From NCBI GenBank assembly GCA_029852735.1, contig CM056817.1, positions 4,216,501 through 4,280,500 on the forward strand: a stretch of DNA of 64,000 nt, read 5' to 3'. The notes under the pieces were generated by a model. It saw nothing but the letters and a program-made list of their open reading frames with translations, was not told where the DNA came from and made no database searches. Both the position numbers and the translations under genes were made by a program. The stretch comes from Persea americana. Taxonomy: Eukaryota; Streptophyta; Magnoliopsida; Laurales; Lauraceae. Shown here piece by piece: positions 47,660 to 59,332 of this stretch (within the stretch, counting starts at the first letter, position 1; each line of letters begins with the position of its first letter).

Positions 47660-48060
47660 AGTACATCTCTTTTGTGGAGAATTTTCTCCCAAGCTTTTAT
47701 GGGCCCCCACTTGGCACCTTTCATCAGTGCAGCCTGAAAGACCATTGGGTGTCATTATTGGGTCAATTGGTCAAGTGGGTGATCAGCCTGAAAGACCAAA
47801 GCCACAAGAGTATGTCAAGAGTATCCAAAATGACATGACTTGGATCACAAAAGATATTGATGTCATTTTGGAACAATAGACCATTTTTCATTTGGGGTCG
47901 ATTGGGTCAAGTGAGTCATCCCAAAGGAATGAGACCATTCAAATCGACATGACTTGGATCATAAAAGAGCATTAATGTCATTTTGGGGTCATGACTCATG
48001 AGACACCATCTGTCAATTTTGGATCGATTGATTCAAGTGGGTCCTCCCGAGAGACCAAGC
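47660..48060 (+). repeat. Degenerate tandem repeat, period about 113 bp
   Basis: 'acatgacttggatca.aaaaga' plus 'att.atgtcattttgg' occurs near 47,834 and 47,947. 'tc.attgggtcaagtg' and 'agaccaa.gccacaagag' recur at similar spacing. Three to four diverged units lie downstream of the IF-3 3' end. Open frames across it disagree between units, so coding is unlikely. Confidence 0.65.
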
Positions 48061-48906
48061 CCACAGGAGCATCCACTGTTAATCTTTCAAGATATGGTAA
48101 TGGGGGAGTGGGACCCATGGGGGTTGGTCCTAAAGCCTACATCAAACATAACCCCCCTAGGCAAGGCCCGACAACTTTATTAGCAAGAGATCAGTCGCTT
48201 CTTTCTCTATTTAAATGTACAAAAATATGATTTGTCTATGCGTTAGATACTTGGATGTTGTCACACTTGAGAGAACATTCACACACTTGGGCACACATGC
48301 TCAGTTTGAGCTACAGAAAGGCTTCATTACTACAACATCTAAACAACTTAGGGCAGTGGCCCACCAAAGAAACTATTTTTAAGAGGGACTCAATGTAAAC
48401 ATAGACGACTAGATTTTGATCAGAATATAAAAGCATTGAAATTGAATGGCCGATGACATGAACATGAAGATGATGATACTCGGGCCTCCCTTTCTCGTGA
48501 GTATAGGTTCTGTCTCTGCTACTTTGGGTCTCTTTCTTAATTCAGAGGCCTCAAGAGGAAGTCAGCACTGCAGAGAATCCATGCATAATTGAAAACAAAT
48601 ATATAATATCTTCTTCTGTATCAGGATTTGGAGGACTGGATTTGAGGGTTTTAAGAATAGGGACGTATCAGCTTCTAACATCAGATAAAAGCAGATGGTT
48701 TTCATGTAGACCATGATTATATTGATATATACATCTGCCTGGGTATGGTGGGTTTTGGAAGAGGTGGAGAAGGCAATGAGAGAAGCCAATACTAAGACCC
48801 ACAAAAGACCCATTTGGAGAAGGGATAGATGAGTAAGAACTTGAGAGAGGGTCTTTTTTTGGGTATAGAAACATCTGGTTGTTGTTGACAAAGAGAGGGT
48901 CTTGAG
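48061..48906. other. Intergenic DNA between IF-3 and a MITE
   Basis: No supported gene. On the - strand an 83-codon frame starting at 48,813 has a hydrophobic start (MGLLWVLVLASLIAFSTSS) resembling a signal peptide, but nothing after it is recognisable (see findings). Confidence 0.4.
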
Positions 48907-49257
48907 TAGGGATGTAAATGGGTCCCCGATTCTCCAATTATTCGGAGCTTTTCACCCGTTAATAATTAGGTTTGGGTCTTTATTTAGGTTTTGATAAGTA
49001 AACAGGCCGGGTCCATTTTTTGGGACTTGCAACTCAAACGGGTCTGGATCCACCTTGGTTCTGACCCGTGGACCTGAGACCCAACATACTACATCAATTT
49101 TCGAAGAAATTCTCCTTTAAAAGCTACTTTTTCTTTTAAAATTATTTTGCTAGTTTCTTCTAAATCATTCTCTACCTGACCTGGATATGGACCCATCCTA
49201 TATATGGGACCCAGTTCCGGTTCCATCTTTTCATTAACGGTTCCATTTACAACCCTA
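48907..49257. mobile_element. hAT-like MITE, copy 1
   Basis: Begins TAGGGATGTAAATGGGTCC and ends 'ccatttacaaccct' plus A. It is the same element as 58,168-58,520, with shared interior phrases such as 'caattttcgaa', 'cccatatatgg'-like and 'ttccggttc'. Here no 8-bp target duplication is evident (GTCTTGAG versus GTCACTGA). Confidence 0.75.
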
Positions 49258-50533
49258 GTCACTGATGCTTTTCTGTATGGGGAAAAATTTATATTTAATT
49301 TATATGGAATCGGAGGGGTTGAAAAGAGTTCGGTAATTGCACACTCTCAATTGCTTCCTCGGAATGCAAAAGCAAAGATGGTGTTTTTATAGCTAAAATA
49401 GAGATTATAGCTTGCATATGAAAAATGTGGACCTGAATTAAAAGCTTGTCCAACCATACCCAATACTTTGCCTATTTCTTTTTCGTGTTAAGACTTCTTC
49501 GGGCAATGGTCCTAGGACCCCAATCCCCAGCTATCAGGTTAGGGTCATGAGTGTGTGGGTGACCGTGCCTGACTACCTATGTTAGACTCTCCATTTTTGG
49601 TAAAGTATTTTATTACTCATTAGAGGTGTTGTTTATGTGGCATACATCAAATTTGTTAATGAAAAGTTTTGTGACAAAGATATGCCCCTCTAATAAGCTC
49701 TTGTATGTTTAGTTGTTTACCCAACCCACTGCGAAATAAGTGCTCTTTCTGTACAATTGTACCAAACAGACTAATTGTAAATTAGAACTTCATAGTTAGA
49801 GCTTTTGTTGTAAACCCTACTGTAATTAGGTTTTATTAAATTGGACTAGAGTTTCGAAAGGCCCTAAAGTCAAGCTATGTTAAGCCCTTAAAACACATAT
49901 TATGTGTATCTTTAATATGTGAATGTAATCATCATCCTGGATCTAGATCCTCAGGTCTGAACATAAATGGTTGTTTTCGATCTGACAAGCATGATTTTGA
50001 ATCTGTACCTAAATTTCTCTCATATGCAACATACCCGCTTCACTTCGGATTCTCATTTGGAACCCTAACAATAATCCAAAAACTGATCTAATGAGCTGAA
50101 ATTTTTTGAAATCATCCTCCCAAATGCCAAACTTCACAAAAGCCCAAATGGAGGATTCCAAATTGGGTTTCATACTTGCTTTATTCAGAACCAGAGACTC
50201 TAAATACTTGAATGATTGGATAACCCATTTGGAACCCTACCAATTCTACCCCCAACAAAAAAAATTAATACGCTCTGCTCTTTGCTTTCAATATTCCATG
50301 AGTAGGAACTTAAAATTGGTACTTGAAGAATCCGTGCTGGGACTTTCAAGAAACTATCAATGGAAGAAAAGCATTTAAAAATTTGAGAATTCTGAAAGGA
50401 TTAGGTGGCACTCCACTGAAGAAAATTCCAGCAACCATACATAAAACTATTGCCGAGAATCTTAGTAGTCTCACACGATTTGGATTCCCAACAAGATAGA
50501 ATTCCTGTCAGAAATGCTACTCACCACTTTTCT

Positions 50534-50571
<38 letters not shown>

Positions 50572-50997
50572 CAAAAATGAACCATCAATTCTCAGGATTG
50601 GCGAAGCTCACATTGGCGCTATCAAGCACCATCTTAATAGGGGTTAACAACCATGGCCTGAAATCTACCACATTCATTAACCACCATGCAATTGGGCTAA
50701 CAACCATGGCCTGAAACCCACCCCAAGTGGATAGTGTCCTAGAAGTCCCAAATATTCATCTTTAGGTTTGTCCCATCTTCCTTGGTATATAAATGAACAT
50801 GCATAGGGCAATAGATCTCTATAAGAATAGGCTAACCACCCAAGTACCATTTATAATTCAGATATTCATGTCTCAACTGATGATCAATGAAAATTGTTAA
50901 AAAGGAACCAAAACTCCTTTTAAGACAACCTAGCAAAACTTGAAACCCACCCAGCAAACGTTTGACTAGCAATTTGTTTTTAAAACAAGGAAGCAAC
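49258..50997. other. Intergenic DNA downstream of both genes
   Basis: This lies between the two 3' ends (IF-3 on +, eL18 on -). No coding features were recognised. A TA microsatellite occupies about 50,537-50,569. 'taacaaccatggcctgaaa' is duplicated near 50,645 and 50,698. The eL18 3' UTR must lie in the right part, but no perfect AATAAA was seen on the - strand. Confidence 0.5.
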
Positions 50998-53900
50998 TTA
51001 AGCCTTAAATCCCCTGCTGTTTCTTCTTCCTCGTGCCTTTTCAAACTTCCTCCCCTTGGATCGTACATAAGGCTTCGTGTGGCTGTGAGGCACGCCAGGT
51101 GCTTTTCCGAAGTGTTTCACTGCTTCCCGAGCATTCTTTGGACCTCTGAGAAGAACCTGTAACAACAAAGCACGGCATATAATACAAAAAGAAACTTGGT
51201 TCCCCATACACTATTGTAACATGCTTTCAAAGAATGACAGCATATATATATATATATATATATTCTTTGGGGCCTTATATGAAGCACAGGACCATTCAGG
51301 AAAGGGTGCAAATGGGATAGACCATACCCGATTTTACTTTCCTGAAGAATGAACAGAAAGTTCCATCTGCACATCATATAAAACTTACCTCTACAGTGTC
51401 CTTATTCTACCTAAATTAGTAGGCATCAGTCCTTTGCATGGAACAGTAATCAATTGATGGCAATGGCCAATATTGCATGTAAAATAAACAGCCTCTATTC
51501 GAATTTGTAGCTCTAATATTATCTCCAGTGCTACTTCATAAAATAAAAGAGAACAAATATAAACAATATGAGAGTTAATTTAAGCGCAAAAGAAAAATAC
51601 ATATATAGTTGTAGAGAGGGAATAAAAGAAGCAGTGTTTTATTATATATCTATGATTCTATCTACAGTAGACCTTTTTTTTAACCATCAAAAGAATACAG
51701 GGACATGCAATATGGGCTACGTAACAACGTAAGATTTTATTCCTAGCTTAAAACTTCCAATATGGTGGGCAGTTACAACCAAAATCCTCGCTTACAAGTT
51801 ATGACACTCGTTAAAGATGAAATGCTAAACTTGAATTTACTCTAAGCTGTTGGAACACTTAGTCCAACGAGCTGAATTAGTTAACATATTTTTAAGTAAA
51901 ATTTTGGAGAGTGCAAGATAAGAATTAAATGAGTAGCCAACAAACATGGCTGATATTACAGTATAAACAGATTAGGTTTGATTTTTATATCAGAGTTCCC
52001 GAGTCAACTTGGCCAATACCAATTTGGGGCTGGGTCAGGGAAACATGTTTGCCCTAGTTACTATTGTAACATAAGGTTTTATGATAACTAGTTACAGATG
52101 GACCCAGCTAGTCTCTCCGAAAGTTTGAGAACTCCAAAGACTATTCAATCAGCTCAACCAAATTCCTGGATCATGCACATGCATACACATGGCTCAAAGG
52201 AACACTCAGGCTAGACTTGGATAAACTCAGTGAAAAGTAAATTCATGAAAGATTAGGCAAACCACAGTTATATTTTTATTGCAATATAGTCATGACAAGG
52301 TTTTTTTTTTTTTTTAGAGAGAGAGAGAGAGAGAGAGAGAGAACTTGGAAGTGAGGATATAAGATCATAAGATGACTTGGTATGTGTGTGCTGAGAATAA
52401 CCGATTGGTTTTGCATAGTATATGCGTGCTGAGAATAACCGATTGGTTTTGCAAAGAAATGAATGCAAGTGTAGCAGAACCGATAAAGCAAATTCCCAAA
52501 ATGGGAAACAATAAAATCCTACAACACTCATCCTCTACAAAAGCACATCACCTTATGCTTCCCTTAGACTAGTAGCCTTTTAACTATTTATAGTACACTA
52601 TGGTTATGCTACCCTCAAATTATACAAAACTCCATTAAGGTTGTTTGTCTTTTACATGGGATTTACATAAGTAAAATTTATACATTTGAAACATATTACC
52701 ACGTTTGTTTGGAAGCACATTTTCATGTGTAAATGTTGATTAATTTAGATTGCATATGTAAAAATTTTAGATATCTCAACAACTGCGAATATCCAAGACA
52801 TGAAAACTAAATGTGGCGATTAATGGGTCAATAAAAAAATTTGAACGGTTTGGATTAAAATTTTTAAAATTTTGGGGCCCAAAAGAATTGCATCAATAGA
52901 AGACAATGACGGGGTTTGTAACCATGACCTCTCCTGGACTGAGATTGTGCTGCTGCCTCTTTGAGATGTAAGGTGTGCTAAGCTTTACAGGGAGGTGTAA
53001 AAATGGTGCCATCTACAACCTACCCACCCCGGGATCAATCCTTTGGCGGTTGTGTGAGATGAGAAGCCCTTACCACTCGAGTGTCTCATGTTTCACAAAG
53101 AAGGTTTTTCATCTATCATCCAGAACTGAGAGAATGCAGGATGTTTGATTACACATCCGAGGTATGACTAGCAGCATGAAACCTCCACCATTTTCACACC
53201 AAAATTTAAGCATGTGATGCATAAATGAGAGCAAAAAAACATGCAGATGAAATAATTACATATGTAAATGGATGCAAACAAATGACCCCTTAAGATATCA
53301 TCAACTTCCTCATTACATATGTAAATGGGTGCAAACACACGACAAGTAAAGGAAATTGAAAAAGTACATGATGTGACTGACCCTCCTACTTCATGGCGTT
53401 TGAATGCCAAGAGTAGAGGGAGTAAAGCCACCATTGTGACTGTATTACTCTAGCCTTGTTTGGATGCCAAAAGGGGAGTAGAGTATAACCACCAATGTGA
53501 CACAAGGTTCCTCTCCATCCCATCATTTGCCCTCTTCCATCCCCTCGCCCCCCATGCAATAAATTGGAAAGTTATTCTCCACCCCTCCTCTTTCCTGTAA
53601 TCTTGAATTGACCCTTTATTTTCCTCTACTAACGTGACATAAAGTTTTTCTCGAGGTGTTTGGATGATAATGGGGAAGGTAGAGTAATGTGTTTTGATGT
53701 GACATAAAGTAGTCATTCTACCTATTAAAAAAAAGTAGTCATTCTACCCCACATTTCCCAACTTCCTTTTACTTAGTCCAAACATAGTATAGTGGAGTAG
53801 AGTAAAAAAATTATCCTACAGTGAATTTTACTCTCCACCTCCCTCCTCTTTATTTTATTCTTGATGTGACCCTTTATTCCTCTTTTACTCTCCTCTATTA

Positions 53901-56849
53901 AACAAACAGGCCCTAACTGTTTGTTTGCATGAGGGGAGGAGTAAAGGAAAATAAAGGGTCAAATCAAGAGCATAGGAAAGAGGGGATGGAGAGTAAATGT
54001 ACTACATGACAAAAGAGTTACTCCTCCCCAAGTTAAATTGCACTTGAGAGGAGTAAATGTTAGAGGGCAAAAGTAGAGTGGAGAGAAACCTTTACATCAC
54101 ATCAATGGTTTTACCCTACTCTCCTTTTGACATCCAAACAATGATGAGAGTTAAACAATCACATTGACATCGGTGGCTTTAATCTCTGTTTAAAGCTTGG
54201 CATCCAAACACCATGAAGTAACAGGGTCAGTCACATCATGTACCTTTTTCGCTTTCCTTTACTCCTTGCCTCATGCAAATCAACAACTCCCTCATCAATG
54301 AAAGCACATCCCCATTATGCTACTCTCCGACAATACAAAACTCAGACCATACAAAACTCCACTAAGGTATCTCGTCAACTTCCCCAGCAATATAGCCTTA
54401 ACCTATCTATATAGAGTCCCCTTTTGCGAGATTTTCTTTTACAATCATCTCTTTGTAATACTCCTTGCCTCGTGCAAATCAACAACTCCCTCATCAATGA
54501 AAGCACATCCTCATTATGCTACTCTCTGACAATACAAAACTCAGACCACTCAAAACTCCACTAAGGAGTCTCGTCAACTTCCCCAGCAATATAGCCTTAA
54601 CCTATCTATATAGGGTCCCCTTTTGCGAGATTTTCTTTTTCAGTCATCTCTATGTACCTCCAACTTCTACCATGCCTTGAAAGATAGAAAAGATATATAT
54701 GTTCATATGTATTCCTTGCATGAGTGGGCATACATACAACACTAAAAAAGTAAATATTAAATCACTTGATTTGAGGACTAAGAATAACAATATAAAATAT
54801 ACAATGAGACTGAACAAAACAAATATCCTAAGAGACATTTGGGTGATATTTGAATAAGTTGAATACCCTACGATGTTTTAATCATGTGCTAAATTGTGCA
54901 ACATTTTGTTGGTGTAAAGGAACAACTTGGTAGCAACAAACAAGTAACGTTTGGAGATGAGAGATCAAAAAGGTACGTGGACAGACGACATGTTTTCAAC
55001 CAACAAAAAATGTCACAAGTATGACCCCTCCTTTTCAGACCCTCAAAATCGTAGATTTTTCTTAAATGTTTCCGCGAAAAATTTCTTCACGGAACATCAC
55101 TTGCAACGTATCTGCAGAGAACAAATGATTTTTCCATGGAAATGTCTCAACACAAGCATGTTACTTTAAAATTATGGAAACAATAAGAACCATCAACCGA
55201 GCCTTATCTTTGAGAAAAATAATAATGACAAAATCTGACTTGGACCTGCAGCCTTAATGGTAAAGAAGCTTAAAAAAATTACCCTATTAAATCCTCATTA
55301 TAAAAGATAGAATCCATATATACGCATACCAACCTTTTCCTAAATTCAAAACATAGGTTTTCCATATTCAAGTCTTTCTTTCTCAAAAGGGAATTTCTTT
55401 CCTAGAAGGTTTACTCTAGATGAGCAATTCCACGACACACTTACACTTATCACAAGAATATATCACATTTTAACAAAAATAAAGCCAATTTCCAAACAAA
55501 ATAATAAACACAACAAGACAAGCATTTCAAACTGTGGAAGGAAAGGTAGCAATAACTCGAGTGACCAAGAACATACAGTGTTCTGCCCAAGAGGAGCCCT
55601 AAGCGCGAGCTGATCAAAAGTCAGGCACTCGCCCCCAGCCTTGAGGATCCTTGCTCTCGCTGTCTCTGTAAACCTCAAAGCAGCCACTTTCAGCACCGGA
55701 ACCTCCGCAACCCGGACATCATCAGTCACTGCACCAACCAGCACTGCAATCTTGTCCTCCTGAAAACACACCAAAAATCAATGGACAGTTCTCAATCCTC
55801 ATCCCAAAACTCGTGTCAGCAGGGAAAAAAGGTCTAAAGATCAAACAGGTAAAAACTCAATGTGCGCAGCTTTCTGCACATCTTCCAAACCAAATCGGCA
55901 GTCTAGAACATCCAATATGAAACCCACTTGCAGAAAGTGAGCATATCAGGAGAAAAAAAACCCACCCACAGTCCATATATGCAGGTTGTAAGTCTATGGC
56001 TTCCATCCGGATGGGTAGAATCTCCAATCCAGATGGATTTCTGGGCATCTTCCAGCGTCGATGTCCACAACAGATTTACAGACCAGATCATTCTATTGAA
56101 GGACCCACTTGAAGGAAGTGGGAGCAACAGGAGTAAAACCGACCCAAAGTAATTATGCCATTTCTAATCCTAACACAAAGTCAGATTGGCAGACCACCCA
56201 ATCTGGATGGCTTTCTGAGGCATCTCCCAACAATGCTGTCACACCAAATCAACGATCTAGATCATCCAAATCAATGGTACCGAGTTGAACATTAGGAGAA
56301 TCACCCACTCAAAATCATTTCGCATTTCCTAACCCCAACACTTCAATCCATCTCAGAACAAAAGCAAAGCCCCCAAAATCTCATATGGGGCAGTCTCTCT
56401 CAACCTTCGAGATTTTCTGGGTCGTCTTCAAACCATGTTATTAACATCATATGTACGATCTAAATCATCATTCAATCAAAAGACCATGAATCTGGAGAGA
56501 TAGAATCGATCAAAACAAAGAACCAACCTTTCCATTCATGAAACGGATCAATCTGGAAAGGGAGATGGGGGCCTTGTTGACCTTGCTCATGAAAAGCCTC
56601 TTCAGTATCACTGCATTGAACTTGCTCCCAGTTCGACGCACCAGAAACCTGTACAGCTGTTATCATCAAGAGGAAAGATTAGATCTTTTTTCTCTTTTCA
56701 GAGACGAGATAGAGAGGTGAATAGAGATGGGACCTTGACAAGGAGCTTGAGGTAGATATCATCGGATTTGGGGGCGGTTCGTTTGGTCCTCTTGCTTTTG
56801 CCACCTGCAACAAGATCAATACCCTGCGCACGATAGCCAAAAACAACAT

Positions 56850-56884
<35 letters not shown>

Positions 56885-56929
56885 AGAGAGAGAAGGAATG
56901 TTAGGGTTTGGAGAGAGGGGATTTACCAT
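50998..56929 (-). CDS. RPL18: 60S ribosomal protein L18 (eL18), 187 aa, 5 coding exons
   Basis: Coding exons on the - strand are 56929-56927, 56823-56734, 56656-56528, 55759-55577 and 51156-50998. All introns are GT-AG (103, 77, 768 and 4,420 bp). eL18 is a structural protein of the cytosolic large ribosomal subunit. The product starts MGIDLVAGGKSKRTKRTAPK and continues LVRRTGSKFNAVILKRLFMS, then DKIAVLVGAVTDD, KAGGECLTFDQLALRAPLGQ and LLRGPKNAREAVKHFGKAPG. It ends GRRNSRGFKA with TAA at 51,000-50,998. The 187-aa length is that usual in plants, and no residue block is missing. Exon 1 contributes only the ATG codon before a GTAAAT donor. The gene looks intact and functional. Plants usually have several RPL18 copies, so this is one paralogue. 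Confidence 0.97.
51157..52315 (-). other. eL18 intron 4, 3' part
   Basis: Start of the 4,420-bp intron as read on the + strand (51,157-55,576). It holds a TA microsatellite at 51,242-51,263 and AT-rich DNA without recognised elements. Confidence 0.5.
52316..52342. repeat. AG microsatellite in eL18 intron 4
   Basis: About 13 AG units directly after a poly-T run at 52,301-52,315. Confidence 0.95.
52381..52456 (+). repeat. Tandem duplication of 38 bp
   Basis: 'gtgctgagaataaccgattg' starts at 52,388 and again at 52,426. The units are nearly identical. Confidence 0.9.
52640..53345 (+). repeat. Dispersed subrepeat element, copy 2 (eL18 intron 4)
   Basis: Shares 'acatatgtaaatg.gtgcaaac' (53,259 and 53,312), 'tttacat..g.aaaatttatac' and a unit with 'atatctcaac', 'catgaaaactaaatg', 'gaacggtttggatta' and 'ggggcccaaaa' (52,770-52,885) with the elements at 31,800-32,745 and 62,712-63,660. 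It has only one clear copy of the 150-bp unit. Confidence 0.6.
53346..54262. mobile_element. Foldback element with long inverted arms in eL18 intron 4
   Basis: The left arm at 53,346-53,440 (AGTAAAGGAAA, GTACATGATGTGACTGACCC, CTTCATGG.GTTTG.ATGCC, TAAAGCCACC) is inverted at 54,160-54,265. Inside there are further partial copies of the 'tgtttggatg.caaaa' module in both orientations near 53,457, 53,659, 53,917 and 54,115-54,140. No coding sequence and no clear target duplication were found. The structure suggests nested insertions of one MITE family. Confidence 0.65.
54262..54660 (+). repeat. Tandem duplication of 199 bp
   Basis: 'ctccttgcct' plus 'caacaactccctcatcaatg' is at 54,281 and again at 54,480. 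Both units continue through 'tatagccttaacctatctat' to 'gcgagattttcttt'. There are only scattered differences. Confidence 0.92.
55760..56527 (-). other. eL18 intron 3
   Basis: 768 bp (donor GTTGGT, acceptor TTTTCAG). Nothing was recognised inside beyond weak internal similarity around 'cacccac' and 'tccaaaccaaatc' phrases. Confidence 0.7.
56851..56880. repeat. AG microsatellite in eL18 intron 1
   Basis: About 15 uninterrupted AG units (CT on the gene strand), with more GAGA beyond. It lies within the 103-bp first intron. Confidence 0.95.
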
Positions 56930-57160
56930 GGCTGCTGCTGCTGCTGCTGCTGCTGCTACTCGTTTCTTCAAGGAGGCAGAAGAAATGAGATGTTTCTGCT
57001 GCTGGGACTCTTAACAAGGGGAAAAACTAGGGTTTTGGGCTCTCTCTTGGTTCGGTAGTCTGCAGCCCTACCTCGAATTGTCTGAACTTTGTGGAGCCCA
57101 CCTAGGGCCATGTCATCCCTAGGAAGGTAGGGGAGGAAAGATAACAATGGGCCAAGTTAA
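56930..57160 (-). promoter_or_regulatory. eL18 5' UTR and proximal promoter with telo-box and site II element
   Basis: Read on the gene (-) strand, the ATG is preceded by a CAG triplet run (56,930-56,957). A telo-box AAACCCTAG lies at 57,035-57,027, about 100 bp upstream of the ATG. A site II-type core (TGGGCC on +, 57,148-57,153) lies further out. Another AAACCCTAA is inside intron 1 (about 56,909-56,901). Telo-box plus site II is the known arrangement in plant ribosomal-protein promoters that respond to cell proliferation (TCP and telo-box binding factors). The exact transcription start is not visible. Confidence 0.7.
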
Positions 57161-58159
57161 TCAGGGGAAGATGGTGATGGAAGGATCTCATTGAAAAATA
57201 ATGATATTTAAAGTAGCAACACTATTAGATCATTCTATTCTAGCTACTGCATCTGTGGCTTTGTTAGAGTTTAACGGTGTTTGGAGGTATTATTTTCTTA
57301 AATCTCAATCCTAATTTAATATCGATAGGTAACTCAATTGGCCCAAGATCATGGTTTGTACCTGGAGGTTGAGGGTTCAAAACTGCACTACTGCAATGGG
57401 CTATAGAGGATTTACTGGGCTCCCCAGCCCGTAGGGATTATTCTAACCCAAAAGGCAAAGACATCCACTGTTATCAGGAAAAGAAAAAAAAAAGAAAAAA
57501 AAGAAAAAACTCAGTTTTAACAGATGGATTAGTGTCAAATTTGAGATCGGGGCAATTCATAATCATTGGTTGGCATAACTGAATAGGATCAGCTTGCTAT
57601 GTGAACTAGTCACACTTGATCGTATTTGAGCTTGACCAATGATCATAAAATGCCTAAGGAATTTTTAAAAATGAGCCCTTCAAATCGAGTTCAGATGGAT
57701 GCGTGACAATAAAAAGCTCTAAATATAGATGAGAGGAATATGAGATATCAAGCTCATCTGGTGATCTTAGACCTTTGTTTTAAATATTCTTGATGGAAAT
57801 GCCTCGAGCAATCTTTTGCACAGTACACAACATATATAATATTTAGATCCATTTAAAACTTGGGCTTCTACCAATTTTAAAGCTATGGATTTTGTGTAAA
57901 AGAAATTAATTGATCAAAGGTGAGACCCAAATGCAAAAACTGAATAGAGACATTGGAAAGATATTATACTTAAAGAATTTCGTAGCCCTCTGGCATAAGA
58001 GGTAGCACGATTTGACCTGACCCATATAACCCAACTCAACCTGACTTGCATTTGATCTATATAAGGTGACCCACGTCATATACGAGTCGGTCATGGATAA
58101 TGAGAAACTGGTGATAATAAGGGGTCAGGTTTGGGTCAACTTGCCCAAGCCGTATAACC
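57161..58159. other. Intergenic DNA upstream of eL18
   Basis: No gene or complete element was recognised. There is an A-rich run with GAAAAAA at 57,479-57,510. From about 58,010 on, short direct repeats of 'gaccc.tataa' appear near the MITE. Confidence 0.45.
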
Positions 58160-58167
58160 CATCTAAT

Positions 58168-58520
58168 TAGGGATGTAAATGGGTCCTTGATTCTTTGATT
58201 ACACAGAGGTTCCAACCCGTTAAAAACTGTGTCTAGATCCTTATTTAGGCCCAGATAAGTAAATGGGTTCAGGTCCATTCCACCTTGGTCTGGACTTGAG
58301 ACCCGACATATTACCTCAATTTTCGAAAATCTCTCCTTAAAACCATGTTTTTTTAATATCATCCTCTATCTAGACGAGAACCCGGATCCAGATCCGTCCC
58401 ATATATGGTTCTGGTTCCGGTTCTGGAGTCAAGAAACCGGTTCCAGATCCAAACCCGGTTCCACCTTCTCCTTAATGGTTCCGGTGGACCCGGACATGAA
58501 CCGACCCGTTTACAACCCTA
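58168..58520. mobile_element. hAT-like MITE, copy 2 (353 bp) with 8-bp TSD
   Basis: Termini TAGGGATGTAAATGGGTC and GACCCGTTTACAACCCTA are inverted repeats. The flanks CATCTAAT (58,160-58,167) and CATCTAAC (58,521-58,528) are an 8-bp duplication with one change, as made by hAT transposases. The interior has runs of 'ccggttcc' variants. Same family as 48,907-49,257. Confidence 0.88.
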
Positions 58521-58960
58521 CATCTAACCCCATTTAAATGGATTGGTTTAGGGCCGACCCATATGTATAAACCGATGTAAATGATTTGATGTTTTCATGT
58601 TTTGGTACTTAAAGATAGTTTATTTTGTATGGAATGAACTGAGATTGTGTTGGGCCTTTTCTGGCCTGCAATATAGATGACCTGAATCCTGCATGCGGGC
58701 ATAAAACTACAACCCACCAAATGCTGCCCACTGCAGGGCACACTTGTGTTGAACTTGGGGTGGCAGTACCCATTAGCACTCCTTAACTATGGTTTACCTA
58801 AGAATGTTCGGGTTAATTATAGATGATCCTACTGTACATAATAGAAATGAGATTTACATTTTCAAAAATTAAACCTGGGTTTCTAAATTTTTATTTATAT
58901 TACACCAATTTCTAGATCAAACTGTGGGTGCATATCTATATAAATATATATATATATATA

Positions 58961-59133
58961 GGGAGGTGCCCATGTGAGAGGCACTCTCACCAAGTTAGTG
59001 AGAGATCGGTGGGGGCCCTCACTTCCATATTTGGGGTCCTTGCATTTAAGTTGGTGAGAGTAGATATGGAAGTGAGGGCCCCCACCCATCTCTCACCAAC
59101 TTGATGAGAGTGTCTCTCATAGGAGCACCTTCC
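58961..59133. mobile_element. MITE in TA microsatellite (1)
   Basis: Starts GGGAGGTGCCCATGTGAGAG and ends 'ctctcataggagcacct' plus TCC, giving inverted arms of about 45 bp (also 'cactctcaccaagttagtga'). Both sides are TA dinucleotide runs. The inner segment 'ccctcacttccatatttgg' is also mirrored. Confidence 0.8.
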
Positions 59134-59164
59134 ATATATATATACACATATATATATATATATA

Positions 59165-59314
59165 GGGAGAAGTTCCTATGAGAGATATCTCTAACCTTAT
59201 ATGAGAGATAGGAGTGGGGGCCTTACATTTAAATTGTTGCATTGGATATAGATGTGACGGCCCCATCCAATCCCTCATATAAGGTGTGAGATATTTCTCA
59301 TAAGAGCATCTCCC
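59165..59314. mobile_element. MITE in TA microsatellite (2)
   Basis: Starts GGGAGAAGTTCCTATGAGAG, then ATATCTCTAACCTTA, and is inverted at the right end (rc GGGAGATGCTCTTATGAGA). It is flanked by TA runs at 59,136-59,164 and 59,315-59,330. Same broad family as 58,961 and 2,406, with diverged interior. Confidence 0.8.
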
Positions 59315-59332
59315 ATATATATAGATATATTC

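Noticed and set aside
47616..48230. Overlapping + frames after IF-3 as a small gene
   Set aside because: They run across the degenerate 113-bp tandem units in different frames, with no conserved start or domain.
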